Assembly (NCBI RefSeq): GCF_016901815.1
Contig: NZ_JACSNR010000001.1
Location: 372,001-436,000 of the forward strand
Reading direction: 5' to 3'
Length of the DNA: 64,000 nt
From: Hydrogenoanaerobacterium saccharovorans
GTDB lineage: Bacteria > Bacillota > Clostridia > Oscillospirales > Ruminococcaceae
Both the position numbers and the translations under genes were made by a program. Each line of letters opens with the position of its first letter. Position 1 is the stretch's first letter. Shown here piece after piece: positions 43,952-53,298 of the stretch. The notes below the pieces were generated by a model. It worked only from the letters and a program-made list of their open reading frames with translations, was not told where the DNA came from and ran no database searches.

Positions 43952-44178
43952 AATCTTCTCCTCCACATACGAGATGCAAAGCCGTTTTTTGCCGGAAAAC
44001 GACTGTCAGCTCAAAATCTGCTCTCCTTATTATATACTATTTTTCTCCGGCAAAAAAGGGGCTGTTTCCTGCTTTTTTCGGAAATTCTTCCCGATCCCGA
44101 CAATTTCCCTGCAGTAAAATTCTTCCTGCCTGTCACTATATGAATACACAATCGCCTTTTTGGAGGAGGAATGACCGG

Positions 44179-44709
44179 ATGAAACTGTTTCACCGTATGA
44201 TGATGCTCACCCTGATCCTGTGCCTGGTGTTCGGCCTGGGCGGCTGTACACAGGAGAACTCCCCGTCCGAACCGGAGCAAAGCTCCATGCAGACGGTGGA
44301 GCCCCCGGAAGAGCCCGGGACAGAACCCCTGACCTTTGAAAGTGCCGATCTGGGGATCTCTTTTGACCTGCCGGACAGCCTGCGGGGACATTCCAAGATC
44401 ATGGTGGGGGACCGGAACGCCGGGGAACACCGGGTGGACACCGTGACCGTCTACTATATGGAGAGCCCCGAACGGCAGGAGAAGGATATTCACCTGCTCA
44501 CCGTGGAGCTCTGGCCTGCCGGCGCCTGGGACGACAGCCAGTCCACCGGTACCCCCATCGGAGAATCGGCAGACGGACGCACCGCTGTGCTGCACACGCT
44601 CCAATCGAACCCCTTCAGCGAAGGGGACGAGGAATATGAGCTGTTCCAGACCCTGGGCAGCGAGATCGGCGTGGTATCCGAAACCTTTGCCTTCACCAAT
44701 GTGGGATAA
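44179..44709 (+). CDS. Predicted lipoprotein of unknown function
   Basis: 176 residues from ATG 44179 (GGAGGAGG upstream). Signal peptide with lipobox L-G-G-C at about residue 22, a Pro/Glu/Ser-rich linker to about 50, then a 125-residue domain starting FESADLGISFDLPDSLRGHS. This beginning resembles PsbP- or DUF1795-like folds that recognise I-S-F-x-L-P-x-S-W, but I cannot assign a family. Probably on the outer face of the membrane. Confidence 0.75.
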   Translation: MKLFHRMMMLTLILCLVFGLGGCTQENSPSEPEQSSMQTVEPPEEPGTEPLTFESADLGISFDLPDSLRGHSKIMVGDRNAGEHRVDTVTVYYMESPERQEKDIHLLTVELWPAGAWDDSQSTGTPIGESADGRTAVLHTLQSNPFSEGDEEYELFQTLGSEIGVVSETFAFTNVG

Positions 44710-44719
44710 TGCCCTGAGA

Positions 44720-44754
44720 GGGCAGCTGGTACCGGCAGCTGTCCTTTTTCTTTT
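44720..44754 (+). terminator. Terminator of the lipoprotein gene
   Basis: GGGCAGCT/AGCTGTCC stem followed by TTTTTCTTTT. Confidence 0.85.
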
Positions 44755-44825
44755 GACGTGGATGTGGTACAATAGTTCCAATGAAACCTCTGGCTCATCT
44801 GAACCATCGAAAGGAAGGAATAACT

Positions 44826-45341
44826 ATGCCGAACTTCAGATCCATTCTCCCGGCGGAGCTTTCGGGCAATGCCATCCAGCGCATCTCCAAGCAGTGGGCC
44901 CTTGCCTCTGCCCAAAAGCCGGACGGTGCTGCCAACACCATGACCATCAGCTGGGGCGGTCTGGGATACCTCTGGAATCAGCCGGTGGCATTCCTGTTTG
45001 TACGCCCCCAGCGGTATACCTATGAATTTGTGGAGTCCGCAGATGGATTCTCCCTCTGCTTCTTCCCGGAAAAGTACCGCAAGGAACTGCAGTACTGCGG
45101 CACCATCTCGGGCCGGGACGAGGATAAGATCGCACACTGCGGCTTTACTGTGGCCCATCAGGACGGTGTTCCCTATTTCGAGGAGGCCGAAGCTGTGCTG
45201 ATCTGCAAGAAGATCTACGCCCAGGATCTCACCGGGGACTGTGCCCTTTCGGAGCTGGTGACCAACCAGTATCCCACCGGCGACTATCACCGGATGTATG
45301 TGGGCGCCATCCAGACCGTTCTGGTGCGGGACGATGCGTAA
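44826..45341 (+). CDS. Flavin reductase-like (FMN-binding split barrel) protein
   Basis: 171 residues; AAGGAAGGA before ATG 44826. The region NTMTISWGGLGYLWNQPVAF and VRPQRYTYEFVE fits the flavin reductase-like family, cytoplasmic FMN/NAD(P)H split-barrel proteins. Its electron acceptor is unknown. It overlaps the next gene by 8 bp, so the two are likely cotranscribed although their functions look unrelated. Confidence 0.85.
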   Translation: MPNFRSILPAELSGNAIQRISKQWALASAQKPDGAANTMTISWGGLGYLWNQPVAFLFVRPQRYTYEFVESADGFSLCFFPEKYRKELQYCGTISGRDEDKIAHCGFTVAHQDGVPYFEEAEAVLICKKIYAQDLTGDCALSELVTNQYPTGDYHRMYVGAIQTVLVRDDA

Positions 45342-46080
45342 ACCCAACCGGGTCTGTCTGCTGGATGAGCTCCGGGGACTGGCAGTGCTGCTGATGATCT
45401 TCTATCACGGCGCCTATGACGCTGTGTACATCTTCCGGTTTACCGGCTCCGGCTGGTTCACCAGCGTCCCCATGGACTTCCTCCAGCGGTACATCGCTGT
45501 GAGCTTTATCCTCATCGCCGGCATTATGGGACGGTATTCCCGCAGCAACTTCCGCCGGGGTGTGAAAACCTTCCTCTGCGGCCTGCTGGTGACTGCCGTG
45601 ACCCTGCTGGTCATGCCCTCGGAACGCATACTGTTCGGCATCCTGCACTTTCTGGGCGCCGCCATGATGCTGCTGGGGCTCTGTGAACCGCTCCTGCGGA
45701 AAATACCGGCAGCAGCTGGCGTACTGTTCTCAGCGGTGCTGTACCTTGCCACCGATTCCATCGGACAGGGCTGGATCGGGCTGGGCCCCCTCCGGCTGGA
45801 ACTGCCCCGGGCGCTCTATGACGCGGGCTTTCTCTTCCCGCTGGGGCTGCACCCATTGATCTTTGCCTCAGCGGACTACTATCCGCTGCTGCCCTGGATC
45901 TTCCTGTTCCTGGCGGGCTACTGGCTGGGCGAGGCCTTTCTCCAGCGGCGTGCCCCGGAGTTCTGCTACCGGGAACACCTCCCGGCGCTGGGCTGGATCG
46001 GGCGGCATGCCCTCATCATCTACCTGGCGCATCAGCCGGTGGTCTATGGCGTGCTGTGGCTCGCCGACTGGCTTCTCTGA
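45334..46080 (+). CDS. DUF1624 membrane protein (acyltransferase-like)
   Basis: 248 residues with about six membrane helices. It starts RVCLLDELRGLAVLLMIFYH, the pattern of heparan-alpha-glucosaminide acetyltransferase-like DUF1624 proteins, and ends with IGRHALIIYLAHQPVVYGVL. It probably transfers an acyl group across the membrane to an envelope sugar. The start codon is inside the flavin reductase gene. Confidence 0.87.
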   Translation: MRKPNRVCLLDELRGLAVLLMIFYHGAYDAVYIFRFTGSGWFTSVPMDFLQRYIAVSFILIAGIMGRYSRSNFRRGVKTFLCGLLVTAVTLLVMPSERILFGILHFLGAAMMLLGLCEPLLRKIPAAAGVLFSAVLYLATDSIGQGWIGLGPLRLELPRALYDAGFLFPLGLHPLIFASADYYPLLPWIFLFLAGYWLGEAFLQRRAPEFCYREHLPALGWIGRHALIIYLAHQPVVYGVLWLADWLL

Positions 46081-46081
46081 T

Positions 46082-46124
46082 AAAACCCCCACTTCTGTTC
46101 CGCTGGGACAGAAGTGGGGGTTTA
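46082..46124. terminator. Terminator after the DUF1624 gene
   Basis: AAACCCCCACTTCTGT and ACAGAAGTGGGGGTTT form a perfect 16-bp stem. Confidence 0.85.
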
Positions 46125-46203
46125 TCATTCCCTGCATATTCCGGGACTGCGTTCTCCCCTTTGCGGAAAATTTCCGGTGGAAAGCATCGTCGCCGGAGCG
46201 TAG

Positions 46204-46247
46204 AAAAGCCCGTCCGTTCCCCTGATCGGGGACGGACGGGCTTTTTG
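46204..46247 (-). terminator. Terminator of the prsA-like gene
   Basis: AAAAGCCCGTCCGTTCCCC with GGGGACGGACGGGCTTTTTG; very stable, probably active both ways. Confidence 0.9.
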
Positions 46248-46271
46248 TTCTGTTTATTCCGGGAAAGGGGA

Positions 46272-47381
46272 TCAGCCGTTCTGACGCTTGTCGATCACTT
46301 CAGGGCTGAACTCCTCAACGGTCTTTTCGTTGACAGTGAGCTCGGGCAGGGCTGCGATCCACTCCTGTACCATGGCGTCAAATTCGTCAGACTTCATCTC
46401 CTGCAGCAGGCTCGACTTGCGGGCAGTCAGCTCGCTGCCGTCCGGGTCCAGCTCCAGCTTCTCTACCACATAGTAGTAGTTGTCGCTCTCGATGATCTTG
46501 ACCTCGCCCACTGCCATGGCATGGCTCTCGGTCCGGTATACCTCCGGCACCGAAGTATTGTTGATGCTTACCACATTGTCATACTCGGACGGATCGGTCT
46601 CTTCCTCAGCAGTTTCCTCGCCGTCGGTGGTCTCCTCCTCCGAATCCTGCTCCTGCTCGGCTTCCATCTCCTTGATGATGGTGATCATATCCTCGCCATT
46701 CTGGAGCCGTGCCAGAGCTGCTTCTGCCTGGGCCTTGCCGCTCTCAGGCAGGGTCTCGCCCTCCTCCAGCTCCGCTTCGGCTGCTGCCAGCTCGTCCTCG
46801 GTCATGGTGTCCACGCTGGTCTTGGCATAGCTTACCGCACGGGTACGGTCATAGTTGTCGTTAAAGTACTGCTTGTACTCCTCCTCGGTGGGAGCCAGTT
46901 CGCCGCCTTCGCCATAGAAATGCTGGAACAGATCACCGGTCTTGGCAGTGTACTCCAGCATCTTCTGATAGGAATCCCGGTTGACACCCATCAGGGTATA
47001 GGATTCACCATAGCTCTTCCAGACGCTGTCTACCATGCTCTGGATATTGGTGTTCTCCGCCTCGGTGAGTGTAAGACCCAGTTCATCAAACTTGAGGGTC
47101 ACTGCCAGATACTGCTTGGTGAGGTTCATGGCTGTATCCCGAATCCACTGATCGGCAGTCTTATCCTCGATGGAGCTTTCCAGCAGGGTATCACCGCCGG
47201 TGGCATACTGACCTGCCGCGCTGTATGCTGTATACATATTCTGTACATAGATGCCGGTGGGTACTTCCTGATTGTCATCGCCGTACTTGAGAATCCAGCT
47301 GGTGCTGCCCAGAGTACAGGCCGACAGGCTAAAGGACATTGCCACAGCCAGTGCCACGGCAGAGAGTTTCTTCATCATCAT
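46272..47381 (-). CDS. PrsA/SurA-like foldase lipoprotein
   Basis: 369 residues; ATG 47381 (first of three ATGs, GGAGG upstream). Signal peptide with lipobox L-S-A-C at about residue 20. The N-terminal helical SurA/PrsA-like region has NLTKQYLAVTLKFDELGLTL. The mid-region contains a long acidic stretch (Glu/Asp/Thr-rich, about 235-265) where a parvulin domain would be expected, and I cannot see a clear PpiC active site. Probably a secreted-protein chaperone, perhaps without isomerase activity. Follows mfd, as is common in Clostridia. Confidence 0.75.
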   Translation of the reverse strand: MMMKKLSAVALAVAMSFSLSACTLGSTSWILKYGDDNQEVPTGIYVQNMYTAYSAAGQYATGGDTLLESSIEDKTADQWIRDTAMNLTKQYLAVTLKFDELGLTLTEAENTNIQSMVDSVWKSYGESYTLMGVNRDSYQKMLEYTAKTGDLFQHFYGEGGELAPTEEEYKQYFNDNYDRTRAVSYAKTSVDTMTEDELAAAEAELEEGETLPESGKAQAEAALARLQNGEDMITIIKEMEAEQEQDSEEETTDGEETAEEETDPSEYDNVVSINNTSVPEVYRTESHAMAVGEVKIIESDNYYYVVEKLELDPDGSELTARKSSLLQEMKSDEFDAMVQEWIAALPELTVNEKTVEEFSPEVIDKRQNG

Positions 47382-47563
47382 TCGTTCTTCCCTCCAGTCC
47401 CATACAGGAAATAATCCTCCTGTCTGTGGGACTCCGATATTTTTGCAGGCAGAAAAATCCTGCTGTCCCGGCGCAGAATGCCGGATTTTCATACAAGTGC
47501 TATTCTACCACACCACAGTGGAAGAAGTCCACCGGCAGAGGGTAAAAAAGCATGAACTTTCTT

Positions 47564-50500
47564 TTAATTTCCAGCCGCCGGAGCCGGCAGGACAGATTCC
47601 ATGGCTGCCAGAGCTTCCTCAATGGCGGCAATGGGATTCTGTCCGGCCTTGGGACGCACCAGATAGTAGGGCTTCTGACCCGAAGCACCCACCATGACCC
47701 GTCCCTTGAGAGTGGAGGCCAGTCCTGAAGCCAGGGTCATATCCACCCGCTCGGGATAGAGGAACATACCCTGATCCCGCTGGGCGATCTCCCGGATGCC
47801 CAGAGCCGCGGCCCGGCCCCGGACCAGTGCCACATCAATGAGCCCCTGTACGGCCTTGGGCGGATCGCCGAAGCGGTCGATGAGCTCATCGGTGACATCA
47901 AAGGCATCGTCCTTATTCTGGATGGCAGCGATTTTCTTATACACATCAATGCGCTGGGACAGCCCCTTGATATAGCTCTCAGGGATATGGGCGCCGATGT
48001 TGAGATCCACCATGCACTCGGCACTGGTGCGCTCGGGGGCTTCGCCCTTCTGTTCAGCGATGGCCTCTCCCAGCAGCCGCAGGTACATATCATATCCCAC
48101 GGCCTCCATGTGTCCGTGCTGCTGGGCGCCCAGCACATTGCCGGCGCCGCGGATCTCCAGGTCCCGCATGGCAATGCGGAAGCCGGAACCGAAGGAGGTG
48201 AACTCCTTGATGGCGGAAAGCCGCTTTTCCGCCACCTCGGTGAGCTGCTTGCCCCGGGTGAAGGTGAAGTAGGCATAGGCCCGGCGGGTGGAGCGTCCCA
48301 CCCGTCCCCGGATCTGATAGAGCTGGGACAGTCCCATGCGGTCGGCGTCCTCGATGATGAGGGTATTGCAGTTGGGCACATCCACGCCGGTTTCGATGAT
48401 GGTGGTGCAGACCAGAATATCGATCTCCTGATCCACCAGCTGCTGCCAGATGCGGGAGAGCTGTTCCTCGCTCATCTTGCCATGAGCGGTGACGATCCGG
48501 GCATCCGGCGCCATCTCGGCGATCTTCCGGGCACAGGCGTCAATGCTCTCCACCCGGTTGTGGAGGTAGAATACCTGTCCGCCCCGGCGCAGTTCCCGGC
48601 GAATGGCTGCCGCCAGGATCTCCCGGTCATATTCCAGCACATAGGTCTGTACCGGGTGACGGTCCTGGGGTGCCTCCTCGATGACCGACATATCCCGGAT
48701 GCCGCTCATCGCCATGTTGAGGGTCCGGGGAATGGGGGTCGCCGAGAGGTTGAGCACGTCCACGGTGTGGAACATCTCCTTGAACCGCTCCTTGTGCGCC
48801 ACGCCGAACCGCTGTTCCTCGTCGATGATGGCAAGGCCCAGATCCTTGAACTGCACATCCTTCTGGATCACCCGATGGGTGCCGATGACAATGTCCACCA
48901 GGCCCCGGCGGATATCCTTGACAATCTCCTCCTGCTGCTTGGGGGTACGGAACCGGGAGAGCAGTTCGATGCGCACCGGATACCCCTCCATGCGCTGCAG
49001 GAAGGTCTGGTAGTGCTGCCAGGCCAGAATGGTGGTGGGCACCAGTACGGCGCACTGTTTGCTGTTCATCACGCACTTAAACGCCGCCCGGATGGCCACC
49101 TCGGTCTTGCCGAAGCCCACATCGCCGCAGAGCAGCCGGTCCATGGGCTGGGGGCGCTCCATATCGTGCTTGATCTCATCGATGCAGCGGAGCTGGTCAT
49201 CGGTCTCCTCATAGGGGAACCGGGCCTCGAATTCCCGCTGCCAGTCGTTGTCCGGGTCAAAGGCATAGCCCTTGGCCTGCATGCGCTGGGCATAGAGCCG
49301 GATCAGCTCATCTGCCATATCCGCCACAGCCTTCTTGACCCGGGCCTTGGTCTTGCTCCACTCGGCGGAGTTGAGCTTGTTGAGCCGGACGCCGCCGTCC
49401 TCTCCGCCGCCGATGTACTTGGACACCAGGTCCAGCTGGGTGACCGGCACAAAGAGCATATCGGTGCCGGCATAGCGGATCTTGATGTAATCCTTGACCA
49501 CCCCGTGGATCTCCCGCTTGATGATCCCCTCGAACACGCCGATGCCATGGGTGACATGCACCACATAGTCCCCGGGGGTGAGGTCTGCCAGCGAGCGGAT
49601 GGGGTCGGATTTCTGCTTTGTCTTGCGGCGCTTTTTAAGGGAGGCACCCACCCGTCCATGGGTGAATACCGCCAGTTTGATCTCCGGGTACTCAAAACCC
49701 GCGGACAGGCTGCCCGGCAGCACATAGACCTTTTTAGGGGTCAGGGCCGGGAGATCGGCGGCATAGTCGGCATTGTAGCCCTTGCCCACCAGGTCGCTGG
49801 TCAGGGCCCGCCCGGCCTTCTCGGTGCCCGCTAAGATGCAGACGGTATAGCCGCTGTCCAGATAGGCATCCAGATCCTCGGTGAGGTGGGCCAGTTCGCC
49901 GCCCCACACCGCCAGCTGGACGGCATCGATGTTGTAAAGCCCCTTGAGGGGAATATCCCCGATGCTCCGGGTAAAGGTGTCCATAAAGAGGGTGGGACGC
50001 ACCGCCGCTTCCTCGGCAATGCGGTTGTAATCCATGAGGTACCGGTCGCAGCCCTCAAACAGCACGCCCTCCTCGAAGAGCACCTTCATATCCTCGGTCA
50101 TCAGGCGGTTGGCGCTGCGCAGTTCCTCCCGGACTCCCGCCGGTTCGCACACAAAGAGCGGCGCGTCCTCGGGAAGATAGTCCAGCAGGGTGCAGCGGCG
50201 CTCATAGAGCACCGGCAGGTATTTGTCGATGTTCTGGAGGGTCAGGCCGTCCCGGAGCTTGCCCACATCGCTGAGCAGATGCTCCTTGGCCGGAGCCGAA
50301 TACTTGCCCCGGAGCTTCTTGGCCCGGGCTTCCAGATCATCGGCAAAGCTCTCCGGGGAGTCGTAGAGCACTTCCCGGGCCGGGGTGATCATACAGCGCT
50401 TGCAGTTGTCCTCCCGGCGCTGGGTATCGGTCTTGAATACGGCAATGCTGTCGATCTCGTCCCCCCAGAACTCCAGACGGAAGGGATCGGGCATGTGGGG

Positions 50501-51046
50501 CGGGTAGAAGTCGATGATGCCGCCCCGCTGGGAGAACTGACAGACGCCGTCCACCTGATCCCGGCGCTCATAGCCCGCAGCCAGCAGCCGGGCGATGACC
50601 TCCCCGGGAGAGATGGACTGACCGGCGGTGAGGGTAGTACAGTGCTGCCGGAGGGTTTCCGGGGGAATGGTGCGCTGGAGCGCTGCCTCGGCAGACGCCA
50701 CCACCACCATTTCCTCCCCCCAGGCCAGGGATTCCAGCACCCGCAGCCGGGCAAACTCATATTCCCGGGATACACCCTCCACCTCCCGGAAGGAGAACTC
50801 CCGGGTGGGAAAGACCACAGCCTTTTCCTCACCGTAAAAACGGTTGAGATCCTCTGCCATCCGCACAGCGGCAGGTTCGTCCGGGGTGAGCACCAGACGG
50901 CTGCCCCCGGTGAGCGCCCAGGCAAAATGCACCTTGTGGATCTGGGAAAGGCCGGTTGCCAGCATGGGAGTCACACCCTCTGCCAGGTTCCGGCGGATCT
51001 CCTCAAATGACCCCAGCCGCTCTGCCGCAGTCAAAAAGCCCTTCAT
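47564..51046 (-). CDS. mfd: Transcription-repair coupling factor
   Basis: 1160 residues, the usual length. UvrB-like N-terminal modules, an RNA-polymerase-interaction domain (PGDYVVHVTHGIGVFEGI, about 490), then a RecG-like translocase with Walker A LLCGDVGFGKTEVA (around 640), IIDEEQRFGVAHKE (around 742), and ISA-T motif VLNLSATPIPRTLNMAM. The C-terminal TRCF domain ends the protein. It removes stalled polymerase and recruits UvrA. GGAGGAG precedes ATG 51046. Confidence 0.98.
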   Translation of the reverse strand: MKGFLTAAERLGSFEEIRRNLAEGVTPMLATGLSQIHKVHFAWALTGGSRLVLTPDEPAAVRMAEDLNRFYGEEKAVVFPTREFSFREVEGVSREYEFARLRVLESLAWGEEMVVVASAEAALQRTIPPETLRQHCTTLTAGQSISPGEVIARLLAAGYERRDQVDGVCQFSQRGGIIDFYPPHMPDPFRLEFWGDEIDSIAVFKTDTQRREDNCKRCMITPAREVLYDSPESFADDLEARAKKLRGKYSAPAKEHLLSDVGKLRDGLTLQNIDKYLPVLYERRCTLLDYLPEDAPLFVCEPAGVREELRSANRLMTEDMKVLFEEGVLFEGCDRYLMDYNRIAEEAAVRPTLFMDTFTRSIGDIPLKGLYNIDAVQLAVWGGELAHLTEDLDAYLDSGYTVCILAGTEKAGRALTSDLVGKGYNADYAADLPALTPKKVYVLPGSLSAGFEYPEIKLAVFTHGRVGASLKKRRKTKQKSDPIRSLADLTPGDYVVHVTHGIGVFEGIIKREIHGVVKDYIKIRYAGTDMLFVPVTQLDLVSKYIGGGEDGGVRLNKLNSAEWSKTKARVKKAVADMADELIRLYAQRMQAKGYAFDPDNDWQREFEARFPYEETDDQLRCIDEIKHDMERPQPMDRLLCGDVGFGKTEVAIRAAFKCVMNSKQCAVLVPTTILAWQHYQTFLQRMEGYPVRIELLSRFRTPKQQEEIVKDIRRGLVDIVIGTHRVIQKDVQFKDLGLAIIDEEQRFGVAHKERFKEMFHTVDVLNLSATPIPRTLNMAMSGIRDMSVIEEAPQDRHPVQTYVLEYDREILAAAIRRELRRGGQVFYLHNRVESIDACARKIAEMAPDARIVTAHGKMSEEQLSRIWQQLVDQEIDILVCTTIIETGVDVPNCNTLIIEDADRMGLSQLYQIRGRVGRSTRRAYAYFTFTRGKQLTEVAEKRLSAIKEFTSFGSGFRIAMRDLEIRGAGNVLGAQQHGHMEAVGYDMYLRLLGEAIAEQKGEAPERTSAECMVDLNIGAHIPESYIKGLSQRIDVYKKIAAIQNKDDAFDVTDELIDRFGDPPKAVQGLIDVALVRGRAAALGIREIAQRDQGMFLYPERVDMTLASGLASTLKGRVMVGASGQKPYYLVRPKAGQNPIAAIEEALAAMESVLPAPAAGN

Positions 51047-51080
51047 CTCGTCTCCTCCCTCCTTTGGAGTCTCTCATTCC

Positions 51081-51503
51081 TCACAGGAATTTGCGCATCA
51101 TCTTGTGGGGCTGACCCTCATCATAGATCAGGTCCCCCTCTTCCTTATAGCCCAGTGCCTCATACATCTTCATGGCATGCAGCTGGGCGGAGAGTTCGAT
51201 CTCTTTGGCATCCAGGCCGCGGAGATACTCCTCCAGCTCCTGGACAGCCCGGCTGCCCAGCCGATGGCCCCGGCGCTCCCTGAGCACAGCCACCCGGCCC
51301 AGTACCCAGACGCCGTCCGGCTTCTGATAGCTGCGGGCAGTGGCAATGCCCTCTTCCCCGTCATAGATGCACAGATGCACCGCATCGGCATCGTGGTCGT
51401 CAAACTCGTTCTTGTAGCCCTGTTCCTCCATGAACACCGCAGTGCGCACCTTCCGGGCGCCGGGGTTCTCCTCCAGGGTACGGGTGATCCGTGTGGTGTA
51501 CAT
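51081..51503 (-). CDS. GNAT family N-acetyltransferase (ElaA/YjcF-like)
   Basis: 140 residues with the GNAT acetyl-CoA loop (VAVLRERRGHRLGSRAV) and ELSAQLHAMKMYEALGYKEE, as in YjcF/ElaA-type acetyltransferases. Substrate unknown. Between pth and mfd, 13 bp from pth. Confidence 0.9.
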   Translation of the reverse strand: MYTTRITRTLEENPGARKVRTAVFMEEQGYKNEFDDHDADAVHLCIYDGEEGIATARSYQKPDGVWVLGRVAVLRERRGHRLGSRAVQELEEYLRGLDAKEIELSAQLHAMKMYEALGYKEEGDLIYDEGQPHKMMRKFL

Positions 51504-51516
51504 AAAAACTGCCTCC

Positions 51517-52122
51517 TCAGCTGTTGTAGCGGTTCATGGCCTCGTCCAGCCGCCCGGCTACAAACAGCCGGACAATGTCATCGCAGTGGCTGCAGGCCTG
51601 TTCCAGTGCTTCGCCCTGCTCCTTGGTGAACCGGCCCAGCACCCAGTCTGCCAGGTCATAGTCAGGATGGGGCTTTTCTCCCACGCCCAGCTTCACCCGG
51701 GCAAAATCGTCCCGGCCCAGCAGATAGATGATATTCTTGAGCCCGTTGTGACCGCCGGCACTGCCCTTGCGGCGGATGCGCAGCCGTCCCGGTGCCAGGG
51801 AGATGTCATCACAGATCACCAGCAGTTTTTCCACCGGGATCTTGTAGAACTGCATGGCATCCCGCACCGATTCGCCTGAGAGATTCATAAAGGTGGACGG
51901 CTTGAGAAATGCCACCCGATGCCCGTCTATGACAGTATCGCCGATCAGGCCCTTGAATTTCAGGCGTTTGATGTCGAAGCCCAGTTTTTCTGCCAAAATG
52001 TCCATGGCAATGAAACCGGCATTGTGACGGGTGCATTCATATTGGGAGCCGGGATTTCCCAGCCCTACCACCAGATATTCCGGTGCCTGACCGGCAGTGG
52101 TTTTCTGTGAACGAAACAGCAT
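51517..52122 (-). CDS. pth: Peptidyl-tRNA hydrolase
   Basis: 201 residues; AGGAAAGGA upstream of ATG 52122. YLVVGLGNPGSQYECTRHNAGF with the catalytic His, FLKPSTFMNLSGESV, and RLRIRRKGSAGGHNGLKNI are all present. It releases tRNA from stalled peptidyl-tRNA. The order glmU-prs-pth-mfd matches Bacillus. Confidence 0.97.
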   Translation of the reverse strand: MLFRSQKTTAGQAPEYLVVGLGNPGSQYECTRHNAGFIAMDILAEKLGFDIKRLKFKGLIGDTVIDGHRVAFLKPSTFMNLSGESVRDAMQFYKIPVEKLLVICDDISLAPGRLRIRRKGSAGGHNGLKNIIYLLGRDDFARVKLGVGEKPHPDYDLADWVLGRFTKEQGEALEQACSHCDDIVRLFVAGRLDEAMNRYNS

Positions 52123-52169
52123 CTGTTTTCCTTTCCTGTGGGCAAAACTTTTTCTTGAGACGCCGCAAG

Positions 52170-52197
52170 GGCGGGATGGAGCGATCTCCACCCCGCC
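52170..52197. other. Hairpin between prs and pth
   Basis: GGCGGGATGGAG, CGAT loop, CTCCACCCCGCC. There is no U tract on either strand, so it may be an RNA-processing or stability element rather than a terminator. The gap 52198-52249 holds a second, weaker hairpin. Confidence 0.5.
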
Positions 52198-52249
52198 TGC
52201 AGCGGATATTGATTGATGGAAGCGTCCCGTCTTGGGAACGCCTGAAAAC

Positions 52250-53209
52250 TCAGTTAAAGAGGGGAGATACCGGCTGATCCTCATAGATGCGCTCAATGGC
52301 ATCGGCAAAGAGGGGGGCTACCGGCAGCTGAACGATCTTCTTGCAGGAGTTGTCGCGTACCGGAATGGTATCCAGCAGAACCATCTCCTTGAAGACGCTG
52401 TTCTCAATGCGCTCAATAGCCGGGCCGGACAGTACGCCATGGGTGGCACAGCCGTATACTTCCTTGGCACCGCCGCGCTCTACCAGAGCAGCTGCGGCAT
52501 TGCAGATGGTACCGGCAGTATCAATGATGTCGTCCACAATGATGCAGGTCTTGCCCTGTACATCGCCGATGATATTCATCACCTCGGACACATTGGGACG
52601 GGGACGGCGCTTGTCAATGATGGCAATGGGAGCGCCCAGACGGTCGGCGAACTTTCTGGCACGGGTAACCGAACCCAGGTCAGGAGATACTACAACCAGA
52701 TCCTCCCGGGAGAAGTCCTTGAACTTTTCCACGAAGTAGGGAGCCAGCAGCGGAACGCCCTGCAGATGATCCACCGGAATATCGAAGAAGCCCTGGATCT
52801 GTGCGGCATGGAGATCCATGGTGAGCACACGGTCAGTACCAGCGGCAGTGATCAGGTCTGCTACCAGCTTGGCAGAGATCGGGTCACGGCTCTTGGCCTT
52901 GCGGTCCTGACGGGCATAGCCGTAATAGGGGATAACTGCTGTGATGCGTCCGGCGGAAGCACGCTTGAAAGCATCGATCATAATGAGCAGCTCCATCAGG
53001 TGATCGTTGACCGGGCTGCAGGTGGACTGGACTACAAATACATCGGAACCGCGTACCGACTCGTTGATGGAAACCGCGATCTCACCATCCGAGAAGGTCT
53101 TGACTTCCGCGTCGCCCAGAGGCAGGCCCAGATGCCGCGCGATCTGCTCGGCAACATGCGGAACGGAGTTGGCTGCGAAAATTTTGATGTCCTTGCCGTG
53201 TAAATTCAT
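52250..53209 (-). CDS. prs: Ribose-phosphate pyrophosphokinase
   Basis: 319 residues, the class I length. [16 protein letters not shown], the flexible-loop region [55 protein letters not shown] and the PRPP loop [14 protein letters not shown] are intact. Makes PRPP from ribose 5-phosphate and ATP for nucleotide, His, Trp and NAD synthesis; Upp in this window uses PRPP. Confidence 0.98.
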   Translation of the reverse strand: MNLHGKDIKIFAANSVPHVAEQIARHLGLPLGDAEVKTFSDGEIAVSINESVRGSDVFVVQSTCSPVNDHLMELLIMIDAFKRASAGRITAVIPYYGYARQDRKAKSRDPISAKLVADLITAAGTDRVLTMDLHAAQIQGFFDIPVDHLQGVPLLAPYFVEKFKDFSREDLVVVSPDLGSVTRARKFADRLGAPIAIIDKRRPRPNVSEVMNIIGDVQGKTCIIVDDIIDTAGTICNAAAALVERGGAKEVYGCATHGVLSGPAIERIENSVFKEMVLLDTIPVRDNSCKKIVQLPVAPLFADAIERIYEDQPVSPLFN

Positions 53210-53298
53210 CTTTCATTTCTCCCTCTTTTATATTCACTCCCCCGGAGGCGGACCCTCCGTCCCGGCGGTTGTGATCCCTGTTGATTTTCCCACCGGAT

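Noticed and set aside
41717-44143. 808-codon plus-strand open frame opposite the U32 and zapA genes
   Set aside because: Mirror frame of well-supported genes; His- and Gly-rich translation typical of antisense frames in high-GC DNA.
44753-44773. TTGACG and TACAAT before the flavin reductase gene as a promoter
   Set aside because: Only 9 bp separate the two elements, too close for sigma-A.
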